In this document: piece after piece, positions 34,225-42,976 of the stretch
Position numbering within the stretch: the first letter of the stretch is position 1
Layout: each line of letters starts with the position of its first letter
Assembly (NCBI GenBank): GCA_050744325.1
Contig: JBOGHK010000015.1
Span: 1-64,000, forward strand
Source: DASXTK01 sp050744325
GTDB lineage: Bacteria > Actinomycetota > Acidimicrobiia > Acidimicrobiales > VFJN01
DNA: 64,000 nucleotides
Reading direction: 5' to 3'
The notes under the pieces: model-generated
Databases searched by the model: none
What the model was told of the DNA's origin: nothing
Seen by the model: the letters and a program-made list of their open reading frames with translations, nothing else
Made by a program: the position numbers and the translations under genes

Positions 34225-34566
34225 TCACGAGGCGTCGCTTGTGGGCGACTCGCCGGCGTCGTCGCTCGGAGCGGTGTCGGCCGACGGGTAGTAGATGTAG
34301 AGACCGCGGATCACGTCGACCAACCCGTCGCCGCTCCAGCCCTCGGTGAGCTGCACCGTGATCACGCTGTTGTTGACGTGCACCGCCTGCACGCCTCCGG
34401 TGGCGAACAACCGGCGGGCCAGCTCGTCGACCGGCCGATCGGCCAGGATGTCGTCGGTCGATCCGTAGCGTTCGTGACCCATGCCGGTGAACGACCGGTT
34501 GGTCTCGTACCGGGCGACGCCCGGCGTTCGCGTCGGCTTCTGGACGACGTTGATCGGCTGACCCAT
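34225..34566 (-). CDS. NifU/Nfu N-terminal-domain-like small protein
   Basis: 113-aa protein. The central part (VARYETNRSFTGMGHERYGS... ELARRLFATGGVQAVHVNNSVITVQLTEGW) has the order of the Nfu N-terminal domain, where a LAxxLFAIxGVxxVxxxxxxITV segment is the hallmark. It lacks the Cys-x-x-Cys C-terminal cluster-binding domain, so any Fe-S role would be indirect. The last 15 residues are Asp/Ser-rich. It is divergent from the TIGR00300 gene, 74 bases apart. Assignment rests on pattern only. Confidence 0.6.
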   Translation of the reverse strand: MGQPINVVQKPTRTPGVARYETNRSFTGMGHERYGSTDDILADRPVDELARRLFATGGVQAVHVNNSVITVQLTEGWSGDGLVDVIRGLYIYYPSADTAPSDDAGESPTSDAS

Positions 34567-34640
34567 GGCGGCGGCATGATAACCGTGCCAACCGTGTAGC
34601 CAGGAACCGAGACCGAGATACAGCAGCGTAAGGAGGCCGG

Positions 34641-35906
34641 ATGGGCAGCACGCAGGTCAGCAACGAGCCGGAAGGGGTCGTGGCGACCGAGACCGTCGAG
34701 GTGAGCGGGCACATCGTCGACTCGCTGATCCTTGCCAAGGTGCTCGACGCGATCCTCGACGCCGGTTGCGACTACGAGATCAGCGACTTCGACCTCGGCA
34801 AGACCAGCCTCGATCCCAGCCGGGCCCGGCTCGAGGTCACCGGACCACCTGAGGTCGTCGCCCAGCTCCTCGACGACCTGCAGGTCCACGGCGCCAACCG
34901 GGTGCAGGACAACGACGCCCGCCTGGTGGCGACCGACCGCGACGGCGTGCTCCCGGCAGGCTTCTACTCGACCACCAACCTGGCCACCGACATCCGGGTC
35001 GACGGCGACTGGCTGGCGGTCGAGAACCCCGAGATGGACTGCGCGCTGGTGCTGCGCGACGGGCATGCCCGCACTGCGCCGATGCACCGGATCGTCGCGG
35101 GCGACCTGGTGGCCGTGGGAAGCGACGGCATCCGGGTCCATGCGCCGTCGCGTCCACGCGACACGCAGGTCTTCGAGTTCATGGCCTCCGAGGTGTCCTC
35201 CGAGAAGCCCAAGGCACTGCTGGTCGAGCAGGTGGCCGGCCGCGTGCGTGCCGCGAAGCAGCGGGGCGACAAGGTGCTGGCCGTGTGCGGCCCGGCCGTG
35301 GTCCACACCGGTGCCGCGCCCGACCTGGCCCGGCTGGTCCTCGACGGCTGGATCGACGTGCTGTTCGCCGGCAACGGCTTCGCGACCCACGACATCGAGG
35401 CCAACATGCTCGGCACGTCGCTGGGGGTGTCGGTCGCCGAGGGCACGCTCACCGAAGGGGGCCACGCCAACCACATCCGGGTGATCAACGAGGTGCGACG
35501 GGCCGGGTCGATCGAGGCGGCCGTGAAGACCGGGATGGTCACCAGTGGGGTGATGCACGCCTGCATCACCACGGGCACCCCGTTCGTCCTGGGCGGATCG
35601 ATCCGCGACGACGGGCCGCTGCCAGACGTCATCTCCGACACCGTCGCCGCGGCCGACGCGATGCGCGAGCTGATCCCCGGTGTCGGCGTGGCGTTGATGC
35701 TCTCGTCGACCCTGCACGCCATCGCGACCGGGAACTGCCTGCCCGCAGGGGTCGAGACGTTCTGCGTCGACATCATCCAGGCCGTGGTCACCAAGCTCGC
35801 CGACCGCGGTAGTCACCAGGCGCTGGGCATCGTCACCGACGTCGGCCTGTTCGTCCGCCAGCTGACCGACTCCCTGGTCGGCACCCGGGGGAACGCAGGA
35901 CCATGA
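34641..35906 (+). CDS. TIGR00300 protein, ornithine cyclodeaminase-like (AgrE C-terminal half)
   Basis: 421-aa member of the TIGR00300/LOR-SDH-like family. The N-terminal ~100 residues form the LOR/SDH domain (VSGHIVDSLILAKVLDAILDAG, YEISDFDLGK), and the rest contains the nucleotide-binding part (KVLAVCGPAVVHTGAAPDLARLV, VLFAGNGFATHDIEANMLGTSLG). Archaeal relatives are NAD-dependent ornithine cyclodeaminases (ornithine to proline plus ammonia), and the family forms the C-terminal half of cyanobacterial AgrE/ArgZ. The gene overlaps the next one by 4 bases (35903-35906). With the partner it could turn arginine into proline (inference). Confidence 0.85.
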   Translation: MGSTQVSNEPEGVVATETVEVSGHIVDSLILAKVLDAILDAGCDYEISDFDLGKTSLDPSRARLEVTGPPEVVAQLLDDLQVHGANRVQDNDARLVATDRDGVLPAGFYSTTNLATDIRVDGDWLAVENPEMDCALVLRDGHARTAPMHRIVAGDLVAVGSDGIRVHAPSRPRDTQVFEFMASEVSSEKPKALLVEQVAGRVRAAKQRGDKVLAVCGPAVVHTGAAPDLARLVLDGWIDVLFAGNGFATHDIEANMLGTSLGVSVAEGTLTEGGHANHIRVINEVRRAGSIEAAVKTGMVTSGVMHACITTGTPFVLGGSIRDDGPLPDVISDTVAAADAMRELIPGVGVALMLSSTLHAIATGNCLPAGVETFCVDIIQAVVTKLADRGSHQALGIVTDVGLFVRQLTDSLVGTRGNAGP

Positions 35907-36760
35907 CCGAGCTCGGTTGGGGGCGGCGCTATCTGATGTGCCCGCCCCAGCACTTCGGCGTGCTCTACGAGATCAACCCGTGGATGCATCGAGAGGTCAC
36001 GGTGCGGCCCGACGTCGCGCTCACCGAGTGGCAGCGGCTGGTCGACACACTCCGGGACGCCGGGGCCACCGTCGAGATCATGGAACCGCGACCCGAGGTG
36101 CCCGACCTGGTGTTCACCGCCAACGCCGGCATCGTCAACGGCAAGCAGTTCGTGCCGAGCCACTTCCGGCACACCGAGCGGCAACCCGAGACCCAGATCA
36201 ATCGCGAGTGGTTCGGCACGCACGGCTGGCAGGTCGACGAGCTGCGTGCCGACCTCCGGCACGAGGGAGCCGGCGACGCCTTGCCGTTCACCGAGCCGAA
36301 CGGGCGCAGCGTGCTGCTGTCGGGCTACTCGTTCCGGTCCGACGCCACCGCGGCGACCGAGCTGTCGGCCCTGGTCGGCAGCCCGGTCCGCCCGATCGAG
36401 TTGGTCGATCCCCGGCTCTACCACCTCGACCTCACGTTCTGCCCGCTCGACGACCGCCGCGCGATCGTCGCGCCCTGCGGCTGGGACGCGTACGGACGCA
36501 AGGTGGTGGAGTCACTGGTGCCCGAGCCGCTGGTGCTCGACGACGACGAGGCGCTGTCGTTCTGCGCGAACTCGGTGGTGGTGGGCTCGACGGTGGTGAT
36601 GCCGCGGGTGCCGCCGCGGGTCGGGCGCCAGCTCGAGGCCTGGGGCTTCACGATCGCCGAGTCGCCGGTCGACGAGTTCCTCAAGGCCGGTGGCGGCTGC
36701 CGCTGCCTGACACTGGCCCTCGACGTCGTCCTCGTCCGGTCACCTGCCCACCCGCTGTAG
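35903..36760 (+). CDS. Arginine dihydrolase-like guanidine hydrolase (AgrE N-terminal half)
   Basis: 285-aa pentein-fold enzyme of the amidinotransferase/dimethylargininase group. Likely active residues are Asn74 (VFTANAG), His174 (LYHLDLTFC) and Cys268 (GGGCRCLTL). The opening GWGRRYLMCPPQHFGVLYEINPWM and the FTANAGIVNG segment match the N-terminal arginine-dihydrolase domain of AgrE/ArgZ (arginine to ornithine, CO2 and two ammonia) better than arginine deiminase. This gene plus the previous add up to 706 aa, about the length of the fused cyanobacterial enzyme. Dimethylargininase remains an alternative. Confidence 0.8.
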   Translation: MTELGWGRRYLMCPPQHFGVLYEINPWMHREVTVRPDVALTEWQRLVDTLRDAGATVEIMEPRPEVPDLVFTANAGIVNGKQFVPSHFRHTERQPETQINREWFGTHGWQVDELRADLRHEGAGDALPFTEPNGRSVLLSGYSFRSDATAATELSALVGSPVRPIELVDPRLYHLDLTFCPLDDRRAIVAPCGWDAYGRKVVESLVPEPLVLDDDEALSFCANSVVVGSTVVMPRVPPRVGRQLEAWGFTIAESPVDEFLKAGGGCRCLTLALDVVLVRSPAHPL

Positions 36761-36834
36761 CGCGTCGTGCCGGCCCTCACGCGGCGAACGATCGGAGGGC
36801 ATCGTCGAGGTGAGCGAGTGGGGTGAGCGAGTGG

Positions 36835-37617
36835 TCAACTCACCTCGAAGGTGTAGGGGTCTTCCTCGTCTTCGGCCACGCTGCCGTCCTCGTTGAGGAT
36901 CTCGGCGCCTTCGACCTGGGCGGTCACCGTGTAGTCGCCACCGCCACAGCCGTCGACGGTGTAGCCCACGATCTCGACCTGGTACTCGCCGAGCGGCATG
37001 TCGCCCTCGGCCCAGAACACGTTCTCGACCGAGCCGTCGTTCTCGCAGCCGATGTTCGAGTCGACGTCGAGCTGTCCCCCGGTCGCCGTCGGGCCGGTGT
37101 CGCCGAACCAGATCTCCGTGCCGTCCGGCTCGGTGACGTGGAGGTCGAGGTCGGCGTCGGACTCCCAGCGCAAGGTGATCTGCACGTCGCCGGTGCCGAG
37201 CTCGGGCTCCGGCTGCGGCTGCGGCTCGTCGCAGTCCTCGTCGGGCTCGTCGCTGTCCTCGGACGGATCGTCCACATCGTCGGACGGGTCGTCGGAGCCG
37301 TCGTCCACATCGTCGGACCGGTCGTCGGAGCCGTCGTCCACATCGTCGGACGGGTCCTCCGTGTCGTCGGACGGCTCGTCGGTGACAGCGGGTGGATCGT
37401 CCATCCGCTTGAAGGCCCAGATCGGCGGGTCGCTGCACGCGTCGCTGTCCTCGCCCGTCGACGGCTCCGTGAGCTCGTCGTCGTCGGTCGTCGTCGTGGA
37501 CGGGTCGTCGGGGGTCGTCGTCGTCGCACTGCTCAGCACGCTGCCGTTACCGTCCGAGCACGCCCCCGCGACCAACACCCCCACCGTGACCACAACCGCA
37601 ATAGCGCGCGTCCGCAT
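36835..37617 (-). CDS. Lipoprotein with Asp/Ser repeats and DUF2135 (YfaP)-like domain
   Basis: 260-aa lipoprotein: signal peptide MRTRAIAVVVTVGVLVAGAC, then a Thr/Asp linker, an Asp/Ser-rich region with 11-residue repeats (DDVDDGSDDxS) encoded by 33-base tandem repeats at about 37260-37360, and a C-terminal domain of ~110 residues. That domain reads LRWESDADLDLHVTEPDGTEIWFG, GGQLDVDSNIGC, PLGEYQVEIVGY, as in YfaP/DUF2135 proteins. The acidic spacer would project the domain from the membrane. The start at 37617 gives a proper signal peptide; the upstream ATGs at 37680, 37653 and 37626 only add leader. Function unknown. Confidence 0.78.
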   Translation of the reverse strand: MRTRAIAVVVTVGVLVAGACSDGNGSVLSSATTTTPDDPSTTTTDDDELTEPSTGEDSDACSDPPIWAFKRMDDPPAVTDEPSDDTEDPSDDVDDGSDDRSDDVDDGSDDPSDDVDDPSEDSDEPDEDCDEPQPQPEPELGTGDVQITLRWESDADLDLHVTEPDGTEIWFGDTGPTATGGQLDVDSNIGCENDGSVENVFWAEGDMPLGEYQVEIVGYTVDGCGGGDYTVTAQVEGAEILNEDGSVAEDEEDPYTFEVS

Positions 37618-37757
37618 ACCGGCCATCGTGGGACTGCGGATGCAACGGAGCATCGGGGCAATCCCCCAATCACCCCACACCGCCCCGCTGGTGGTGGAGA
37701 TCGGCGGGACTCAGTGGTCGCCGGCGAGTGCGACGACCGCCCGGCTGTGGAGGAGGG

Positions 37758-40700
37758 TCATCGCTGGTCACCGCCAGAGCGAGCGTCGTCGTCCGTCGAC
37801 AGAGCGTCGCGCAGGTCGCCCAGGCGGTCGCCGATCAGACCGAGCTGGCCTGCCACCCTGGTCATCGGATCGTCGTCGCGCCCGAGGGCCTGCACCCGTG
37901 TGAACGAGCGCTTGACCTGCTCCCATCGCTCGGCATCCTGGCCGGACTGCCGACCCCGCAGCTCGGCCAGCTTGAGCAGGTTGTGCTCGGCGCCGGTGGT
38001 CAGCGTCTGGGCCTCGGACCGGTAGTGGTCGTCGACCAGCGCCTCGACCTCGGCCGTGGTCATCCCGGGCACGACCCGTTCGACCAGCTTGTTCATGTTG
38101 CGGTAGCTGCCCTGCAGCAGGAACGGCGGCTCGGAGCGGTAGGCGTCGTCCTGGCTTGCCGAGGCGATGTAGGCGTCGTTGACGGTCGTCACCACCTGCT
38201 GGATCGACCGGAGCGTGCCCAGCACGGACAGGACGTCGCCCAGCTCGACCGACGAGTAGTGGTGGCCGAGCCGATCGGCGGGGATGTCGTCGCCGCCCAC
38301 CATCCGCAACAGCAACGGCACGTCGTCGAGGTCCCGCCCGGCCAGCGGCGCCAGCACCGGGTTGGCGGTGAGGGCGTTCTCGACGTAGCTCAGGGCGAAC
38401 AGGTCCTCGCGACCGGTGAGCACGTCACCGAGGTTGTAGACATCGGCCCGGTTGGCGAGCATGTCAGGCACCCGGAACCGCTTGCCGGACTCGGTGTAGG
38501 GGTTGCCGGCCATGCACACGGCGAACCGCTTGCCCCGCAGGTCGTAGGTGCGGGTGCGACCTCGCCACACGGCCTCCATGCGGCGTTGGGCATCGCACAG
38601 CGAGATGAACTTCTGCAGCAGCTCCGGGCTGGTGTGCTGGATGTCGTCCAGGTACAACAGCACGTTGTTGCCCATCTCCAGCGCGAAGCTGACCTTCTCG
38701 ACCTCCTGGCGGGCGGTGGCGTTCGGGGCTTCGGCCGGGTCGACCGAGGTCACCCCGTTGCCCAGCGCTGGGCCGTTCACCTTCACGAACACCAGGCCAA
38801 GCCGACTGGCGAGGTACTCCATGAGCGTGGTCTTGCCGTAGCCGGGCGGCGAGATCAGCAGCAGCAGCCCCATCTGGTCGCTGCGTCGGCCGGCGCCGAC
38901 CGTGCCGAGCTGGCGGGCCAGGTTGGCCCCGACCAGCGGAAGGTAGACCTGGTCGACGAGGTGGTTCCGCACGAACGCGCTCATCACCTTGGGACGGAGC
39001 TCGCCGATCCGCAGGCGCCGGCGCGCGTCGTCCAGCACCCGCTCGCGGGCCTGCACCCAGCGCCGGAAGCCAGGGACCCGGCCGTGACGGAACCGGCTGG
39101 TCCGGTCGAGGATCTCGTCCAGCCGCAGCGCCAGGTTGCCTCCCTCGATGCGGGGATGCTGGGCGACCAGCCCGGAGACCGTGACCGTCCGCAGCGCCGA
39201 CGATGTGGTCCGTGGAAGCGTCGAGCCCTCGGTGAGGATCAGGACCGTCGCCTCGTCGACGTCGGGCGCCAGAGCGGTGACCTCGGGGTCGTCGCTGGCG
39301 TCGACCAGGCCGCGCAGCCACGCCTCGACCAGCTGCCAGCGGGCATCGAGCGAGCCGAGCGCCGCCAGGTCGGCGGTGAACGCCCGGCGCTGGCGGGTGG
39401 CGCGGAGATGGGACCACAGCGCATCACGCAACCGGACCGCCTGGCCGCTCGTGGCGAAGCTCAGCGTCGGCTGCCCCAGCTCCTCGAAGAGGTAGGCCGC
39501 GGCGGCCCGGGCGTCGTCCGGGTGGACCTCGATCCCGCCAGCGACGACCGACCCAGGCCGCTCGAAACTTGGTGAAGACCGACCGGAATCCGGCGGTCCT
39601 TCACCAGATTTCGCAGCAGGATCGGTCAGGAACCGGGTCAGGCCCGTGGCCATCTCGGCCTGGAACTGTTCGATCGCCGCGGTCGAGCCGAAGGATGCCC
39701 GGAGCCGGGCCAGGCTGCGCGCCCGGTGCTGCCACTCGACGCGCAGCGGCTCGTCGGCGCACAACCCCCAGAACACGCAGGCCAGGGCCCGGGGCCGAGG
39801 TGGCCAGCGCAGCAGTTCGGCGCCCTGGTAGGCGAGCACCAGCTGATGCAGGATCAGCGCAGCGTCGTGGTCGTGGACCCCGCGCTCGTAGCCCTCGTCG
39901 TAGCGGTCGGCGGCATAGCGCTGGACCAGCTCGAGCTGGCCCCCGGCACCAGCAGCGGCCGCTGGCGCAGCGGCCGCTGCCAAGGCGTCGATCGTCAGAC
40001 CGGCCTCACCTCGCTCGGCATCCGTCAGCATCGCGGTCGCCAGGAACTCGGCCCGGTACACCTCCCCGGTCTCCGACACCAGCGCCTGGCCCCAGTACGG
40101 CTCGGTGCCCGCGAGCGCCTCGCGCGACGCTGGGTCGTCGTCGAGCCGCTGGCGGAAGTCGGTGCCGGTGACCGCCAGGTCGAGTCGCCCCTCCCGGGGC
40201 ACCAGGGTCAGGTCCACGGGCTGGGTGTTGACCGTGAAGCGGTGGTCGCCCAGGCGGATGACCTCGGCGCCGTCCTCGAACAGGTCGTGGCGGTCGCGCA
40301 GGGTCCGCCCCGCCTCTTGGCGGGCGGCGACCAGCCGACCCTCCAGCTCGTCGGCCCGGACGCCGTCGGCCACGGTGCGCAGCCGGTCGACGATGTCGCG
40401 CAGCCGGTCGACCATCGGGTCGGCGACGAAGTACGCATTGACCTCGTCGAGGCTGCCGAGCTGCGCGACCCGCCGCGCGATGGTCTCCAGCACCCGCTCG
40501 CCGTTGGCCATCAGCCGGTCGGCCTGACGCTGGCGCTCGTCCAGCAGGGTCTGCTTGCGGGAGCTGAACGCCTCGTAGACGTCGTCGCGCCGGGTGGCCA
40601 AGGCGTCGAGGTGCGCTTCGACGTTCCCGAACCGTGACTCGAGCCCTTCGAGGCGCGCCAGCAGCTGCGACAGCTGGGAGTCGCAGTCGTCCGGGGATCC

Positions 40701-42965
40701 CGCCAGCGCCAACCCCGTCGACACCGCCTCGGTCAACAGTGCCATCTGGGCCGCGAACTCGGCGGCGCTCTCGCTGGTGGCCAGCTGCCGACGCCACCCC
40801 TCGGCAACGGCCCGCGCCCGGTTGACCGCCGCGAGCACCTCGGACACGGCCTGCAGGACCCGGGTCCGCTCGGTCGGGTCGTCGATGCGCAGGCCCTCGA
40901 CGACCTCGGTCAGCAGGGCCATCTGCTCAGCGACGACGGTCAGATCGGCCACAGCCGCCATCACCAGCGACGCGGTGCCTGCTGCCTCGGCCGCGGCCTG
41001 CAGGTCGGCGACCCGGGTCAGGTACGGGGCGAACGCGCCGTCGGCCAGCACGAACTCGACCATCTCGCCGGCCAGGGCATCGAAGGCTTCGGCGACACGG
41101 GTCTCGACCGCCGTGATCCGCTCCAGGTCGGCGTAACGCATGTCGCGCAGCGACACCAGGCGTCCGCGCTGGCTGCGGAGCCGCCCGAGCCCCTCGACGA
41201 AGCTCTGGACGTCGGAGCGCTCGGCACCGCCGAGCTGGCGTCGCAGACTCGCGAAGTCGGTCTCCGCCGCCTCGGTGGCCTCGACGGCCTCGCGACGCAG
41301 CGCGTCGACCTTCTCGAACTCGTCGATGACCAGCTCGGCCGTGGCGTGCAGCTCGCGCAGCGGGCTTCCCAGCTCGCCGACCTGCGGATCGTCGAGCCAG
41401 TGGTGGGCGTCGCCGAACCGCTCGGCCCGCGCCACCAGCTCCTCGTAGGACGCCATCGACGGCGCCTGGTCGGCGACCAGCCGCTCGATCGAATAGGCGT
41501 CGCTGATCGCCCGCACCAGCTCGGCGTTGCCCACCACGTGGAGGAACGACGACCCTGCCTCCTGGCCCGCCTCGACGGCGTGCTCGTCGGAGGTGAACGG
41601 GGTCCGCCAGATCTGCATCGGGTGGATGCGACTTGCCTCGCCGTTCTCGGCCCGGAACAGCACCAGCGTGCCGTCGTCGTAGAGGGCGTAGCCGTTGCAC
41701 ACGACCTGTTGGGCGACCTGCTTGGTGATCAGGTTGTAGGGCAGCAGGTTGGTACGGCCCTCGACCCGCTCGTGGAACACGTAGAGCACGTCCTCGCCGT
41801 TGGGCGACCGGCGGGCCTCGACGAAGATCATCGACTCGGATGCGACGCCCTCGAAGGTCTTCTGCGCCCCCGTTGCCAGGTAGTAGCCCCCGGGGAAGAT
41901 CAGCCCGTGGTCCTCGGGGAGCTGCTGGCAGGCCCAGCCGATCGCGTCGACCCGGTCGACCTGTCGGGTGCGCCGGTTGAAGACCAGGTGCCGCCAGGCC
42001 CGCTCCTTGTAGGGGCGGACCCGCAGGAGCAGCACTCCACCGACGTCGGCGAAGGCGATGTCGGCGTCGGCCAACGACTGGGTCGGCTGCTCGACCGGCT
42101 CGGAGTAGATCCCCTCGCCCGTCTCGGTGTTGTCCTCGACCTTGATGGTCAGGTCGCCACGGGTGGTCTCGACGAAGACCTCGTCGCCCACGTTCACGTG
42201 CGGGAAGCGACCGCCGACGTGCTGGTCGCGGGTGGTCTCGGTCCACTCGAAGTCGTGGGCCGGCGGGAACACGTGCTCACGCTCACCCCGGTCGTCGATG
42301 TAGCGCACCGCACCGTCCGGCCCGACGGCCCAGCGGAACACCTTGAGGTCGCCCACGGCTCGACCGGTCTGGAACACAGCCAGCAGGCGACCCTCGACCC
42401 GCCGTAGCTGCACCAGCTTGGTGTTCTTGTAGTAGCGGAACAGCTCGCCGAAGTCGGCGGCGAAACGGGCGTCGCTCAGGAAGTTCGCGGGATCGTCCGC
42501 GGCTACCGGATGCAGCTCGAAGTCCTCGCCCCTGCCGTTGCCGCCGGCCGGCCGCCTCAGGCGGTACAACCCGAGGACGTCTGCCACCTTGGTCTCCGTG
42601 CGGAGGCCGATGAACACGTTGTATCCGAACAGCAGCAGGTCGCCGACGGTGACAGCGTCGCGGGGCACGCAGTTGTTCTCGGTGCGGATCCGCGCGCGGC
42701 CCACCAGTGCCATCTCGGACGTGCCGAACGCAGCCAGGCGCGCCTCGTTGAGCCGGTTGGCGCGGGCAGCGAGGTCGCGGGCCTGCTCGGCCAGTCGGGA
42801 ACGCAGCAGCTCGTAGGTCCCGGTCCCCCGCGGGACGCTGGCGGCCGAGACGACCACGCCAGCCCCGTCGCCCTCGTCGCTCGCCTCGGCGACCGGTTCC
42901 GGTGCCGACGCGCCTGCTTCTCCACCAGGGGTCACCGGATCGGCCGGATCATCGCTCTGCGGCAT
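37758..42965 (-). CDS. Giant coiled-coil AAA+ ATPase of flotillin operon ('DNA repair ATPase' type)
   Basis: 1735-aa protein. Residues ~45-500 are a beta-rich N-terminal region starting with a helix (TYELLRSRLAEQARDLAARANRLN); ~560-950 are long helices likely to form coiled coil; ~1180-1735 carry an AAA+ core of the MoxR-like sort. Walker A is ISPPGYGKTT (Lys ~1378), Walker B LLYLDDIQHTSPELLQ (~1440), and sensor-like AVCMAGNPYTESGKRF. Databases label such proteins 'DNA repair ATPase' without proof. It starts 11 bases after the flotillin gene ends, so one operon. Residues ~1118-1134 come from a 51-base palindrome. No membrane segment seen. Confidence 0.82.
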   Translation of the reverse strand: MPQSDDPADPVTPGGEAGASAPEPVAEASDEGDGAGVVVSAASVPRGTGTYELLRSRLAEQARDLAARANRLNEARLAAFGTSEMALVGRARIRTENNCVPRDAVTVGDLLLFGYNVFIGLRTETKVADVLGLYRLRRPAGGNGRGEDFELHPVAADDPANFLSDARFAADFGELFRYYKNTKLVQLRRVEGRLLAVFQTGRAVGDLKVFRWAVGPDGAVRYIDDRGEREHVFPPAHDFEWTETTRDQHVGGRFPHVNVGDEVFVETTRGDLTIKVEDNTETGEGIYSEPVEQPTQSLADADIAFADVGGVLLLRVRPYKERAWRHLVFNRRTRQVDRVDAIGWACQQLPEDHGLIFPGGYYLATGAQKTFEGVASESMIFVEARRSPNGEDVLYVFHERVEGRTNLLPYNLITKQVAQQVVCNGYALYDDGTLVLFRAENGEASRIHPMQIWRTPFTSDEHAVEAGQEAGSSFLHVVGNAELVRAISDAYSIERLVADQAPSMASYEELVARAERFGDAHHWLDDPQVGELGSPLRELHATAELVIDEFEKVDALRREAVEATEAAETDFASLRRQLGGAERSDVQSFVEGLGRLRSQRGRLVSLRDMRYADLERITAVETRVAEAFDALAGEMVEFVLADGAFAPYLTRVADLQAAAEAAGTASLVMAAVADLTVVAEQMALLTEVVEGLRIDDPTERTRVLQAVSEVLAAVNRARAVAEGWRRQLATSESAAEFAAQMALLTEAVSTGLALAGSPDDCDSQLSQLLARLEGLESRFGNVEAHLDALATRRDDVYEAFSSRKQTLLDERQRQADRLMANGERVLETIARRVAQLGSLDEVNAYFVADPMVDRLRDIVDRLRTVADGVRADELEGRLVAARQEAGRTLRDRHDLFEDGAEVIRLGDHRFTVNTQPVDLTLVPREGRLDLAVTGTDFRQRLDDDPASREALAGTEPYWGQALVSETGEVYRAEFLATAMLTDAERGEAGLTIDALAAAAAPAAAAGAGGQLELVQRYAADRYDEGYERGVHDHDAALILHQLVLAYQGAELLRWPPRPRALACVFWGLCADEPLRVEWQHRARSLARLRASFGSTAAIEQFQAEMATGLTRFLTDPAAKSGEGPPDSGRSSPSFERPGSVVAGGIEVHPDDARAAAAYLFEELGQPTLSFATSGQAVRLRDALWSHLRATRQRRAFTADLAALGSLDARWQLVEAWLRGLVDASDDPEVTALAPDVDEATVLILTEGSTLPRTTSSALRTVTVSGLVAQHPRIEGGNLALRLDEILDRTSRFRHGRVPGFRRWVQARERVLDDARRRLRIGELRPKVMSAFVRNHLVDQVYLPLVGANLARQLGTVGAGRRSDQMGLLLLISPPGYGKTTLMEYLASRLGLVFVKVNGPALGNGVTSVDPAEAPNATARQEVEKVSFALEMGNNVLLYLDDIQHTSPELLQKFISLCDAQRRMEAVWRGRTRTYDLRGKRFAVCMAGNPYTESGKRFRVPDMLANRADVYNLGDVLTGREDLFALSYVENALTANPVLAPLAGRDLDDVPLLLRMVGGDDIPADRLGHHYSSVELGDVLSVLGTLRSIQQVVTTVNDAYIASASQDDAYRSEPPFLLQGSYRNMNKLVERVVPGMTTAEVEALVDDHYRSEAQTLTTGAEHNLLKLAELRGRQSGQDAERWEQVKRSFTRVQALGRDDDPMTRVAGQLGLIGDRLGDLRDALSTDDDARSGGDQR
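39563..39613. repeat. 51-base in-frame palindromic element, copy B (in AAA ATPase)
   Basis: Same length and plan as the dnaE2 copy: CGAAA end, 15-base arm, CCGGA-A-TCCGG centre, 15-base arm, TTTCG end; 19 of 25 pairs match. It lies in a Gly/Ser/Pro linker of the ATPase (GEGPPDSGRSSPSF) and keeps the reading frame, but is read in a different phase from the dnaE2 copy. Confidence 0.85.
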
Positions 42966-42976
42966 GGCTCAGGCCC

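Noticed and set aside
36806..36838. 12-base direct repeat GTGAGCGAGTGG between the arginine gene and the lipoprotein gene
   Set aside because: Only two short copies in a convergent gap; nothing suggests a function.
37728..39575. 615-codon plus-strand frame antisense to the AAA ATPase
   Set aside because: The opposite strand carries Walker motifs and the operon structure; no family pattern is present in this frame.
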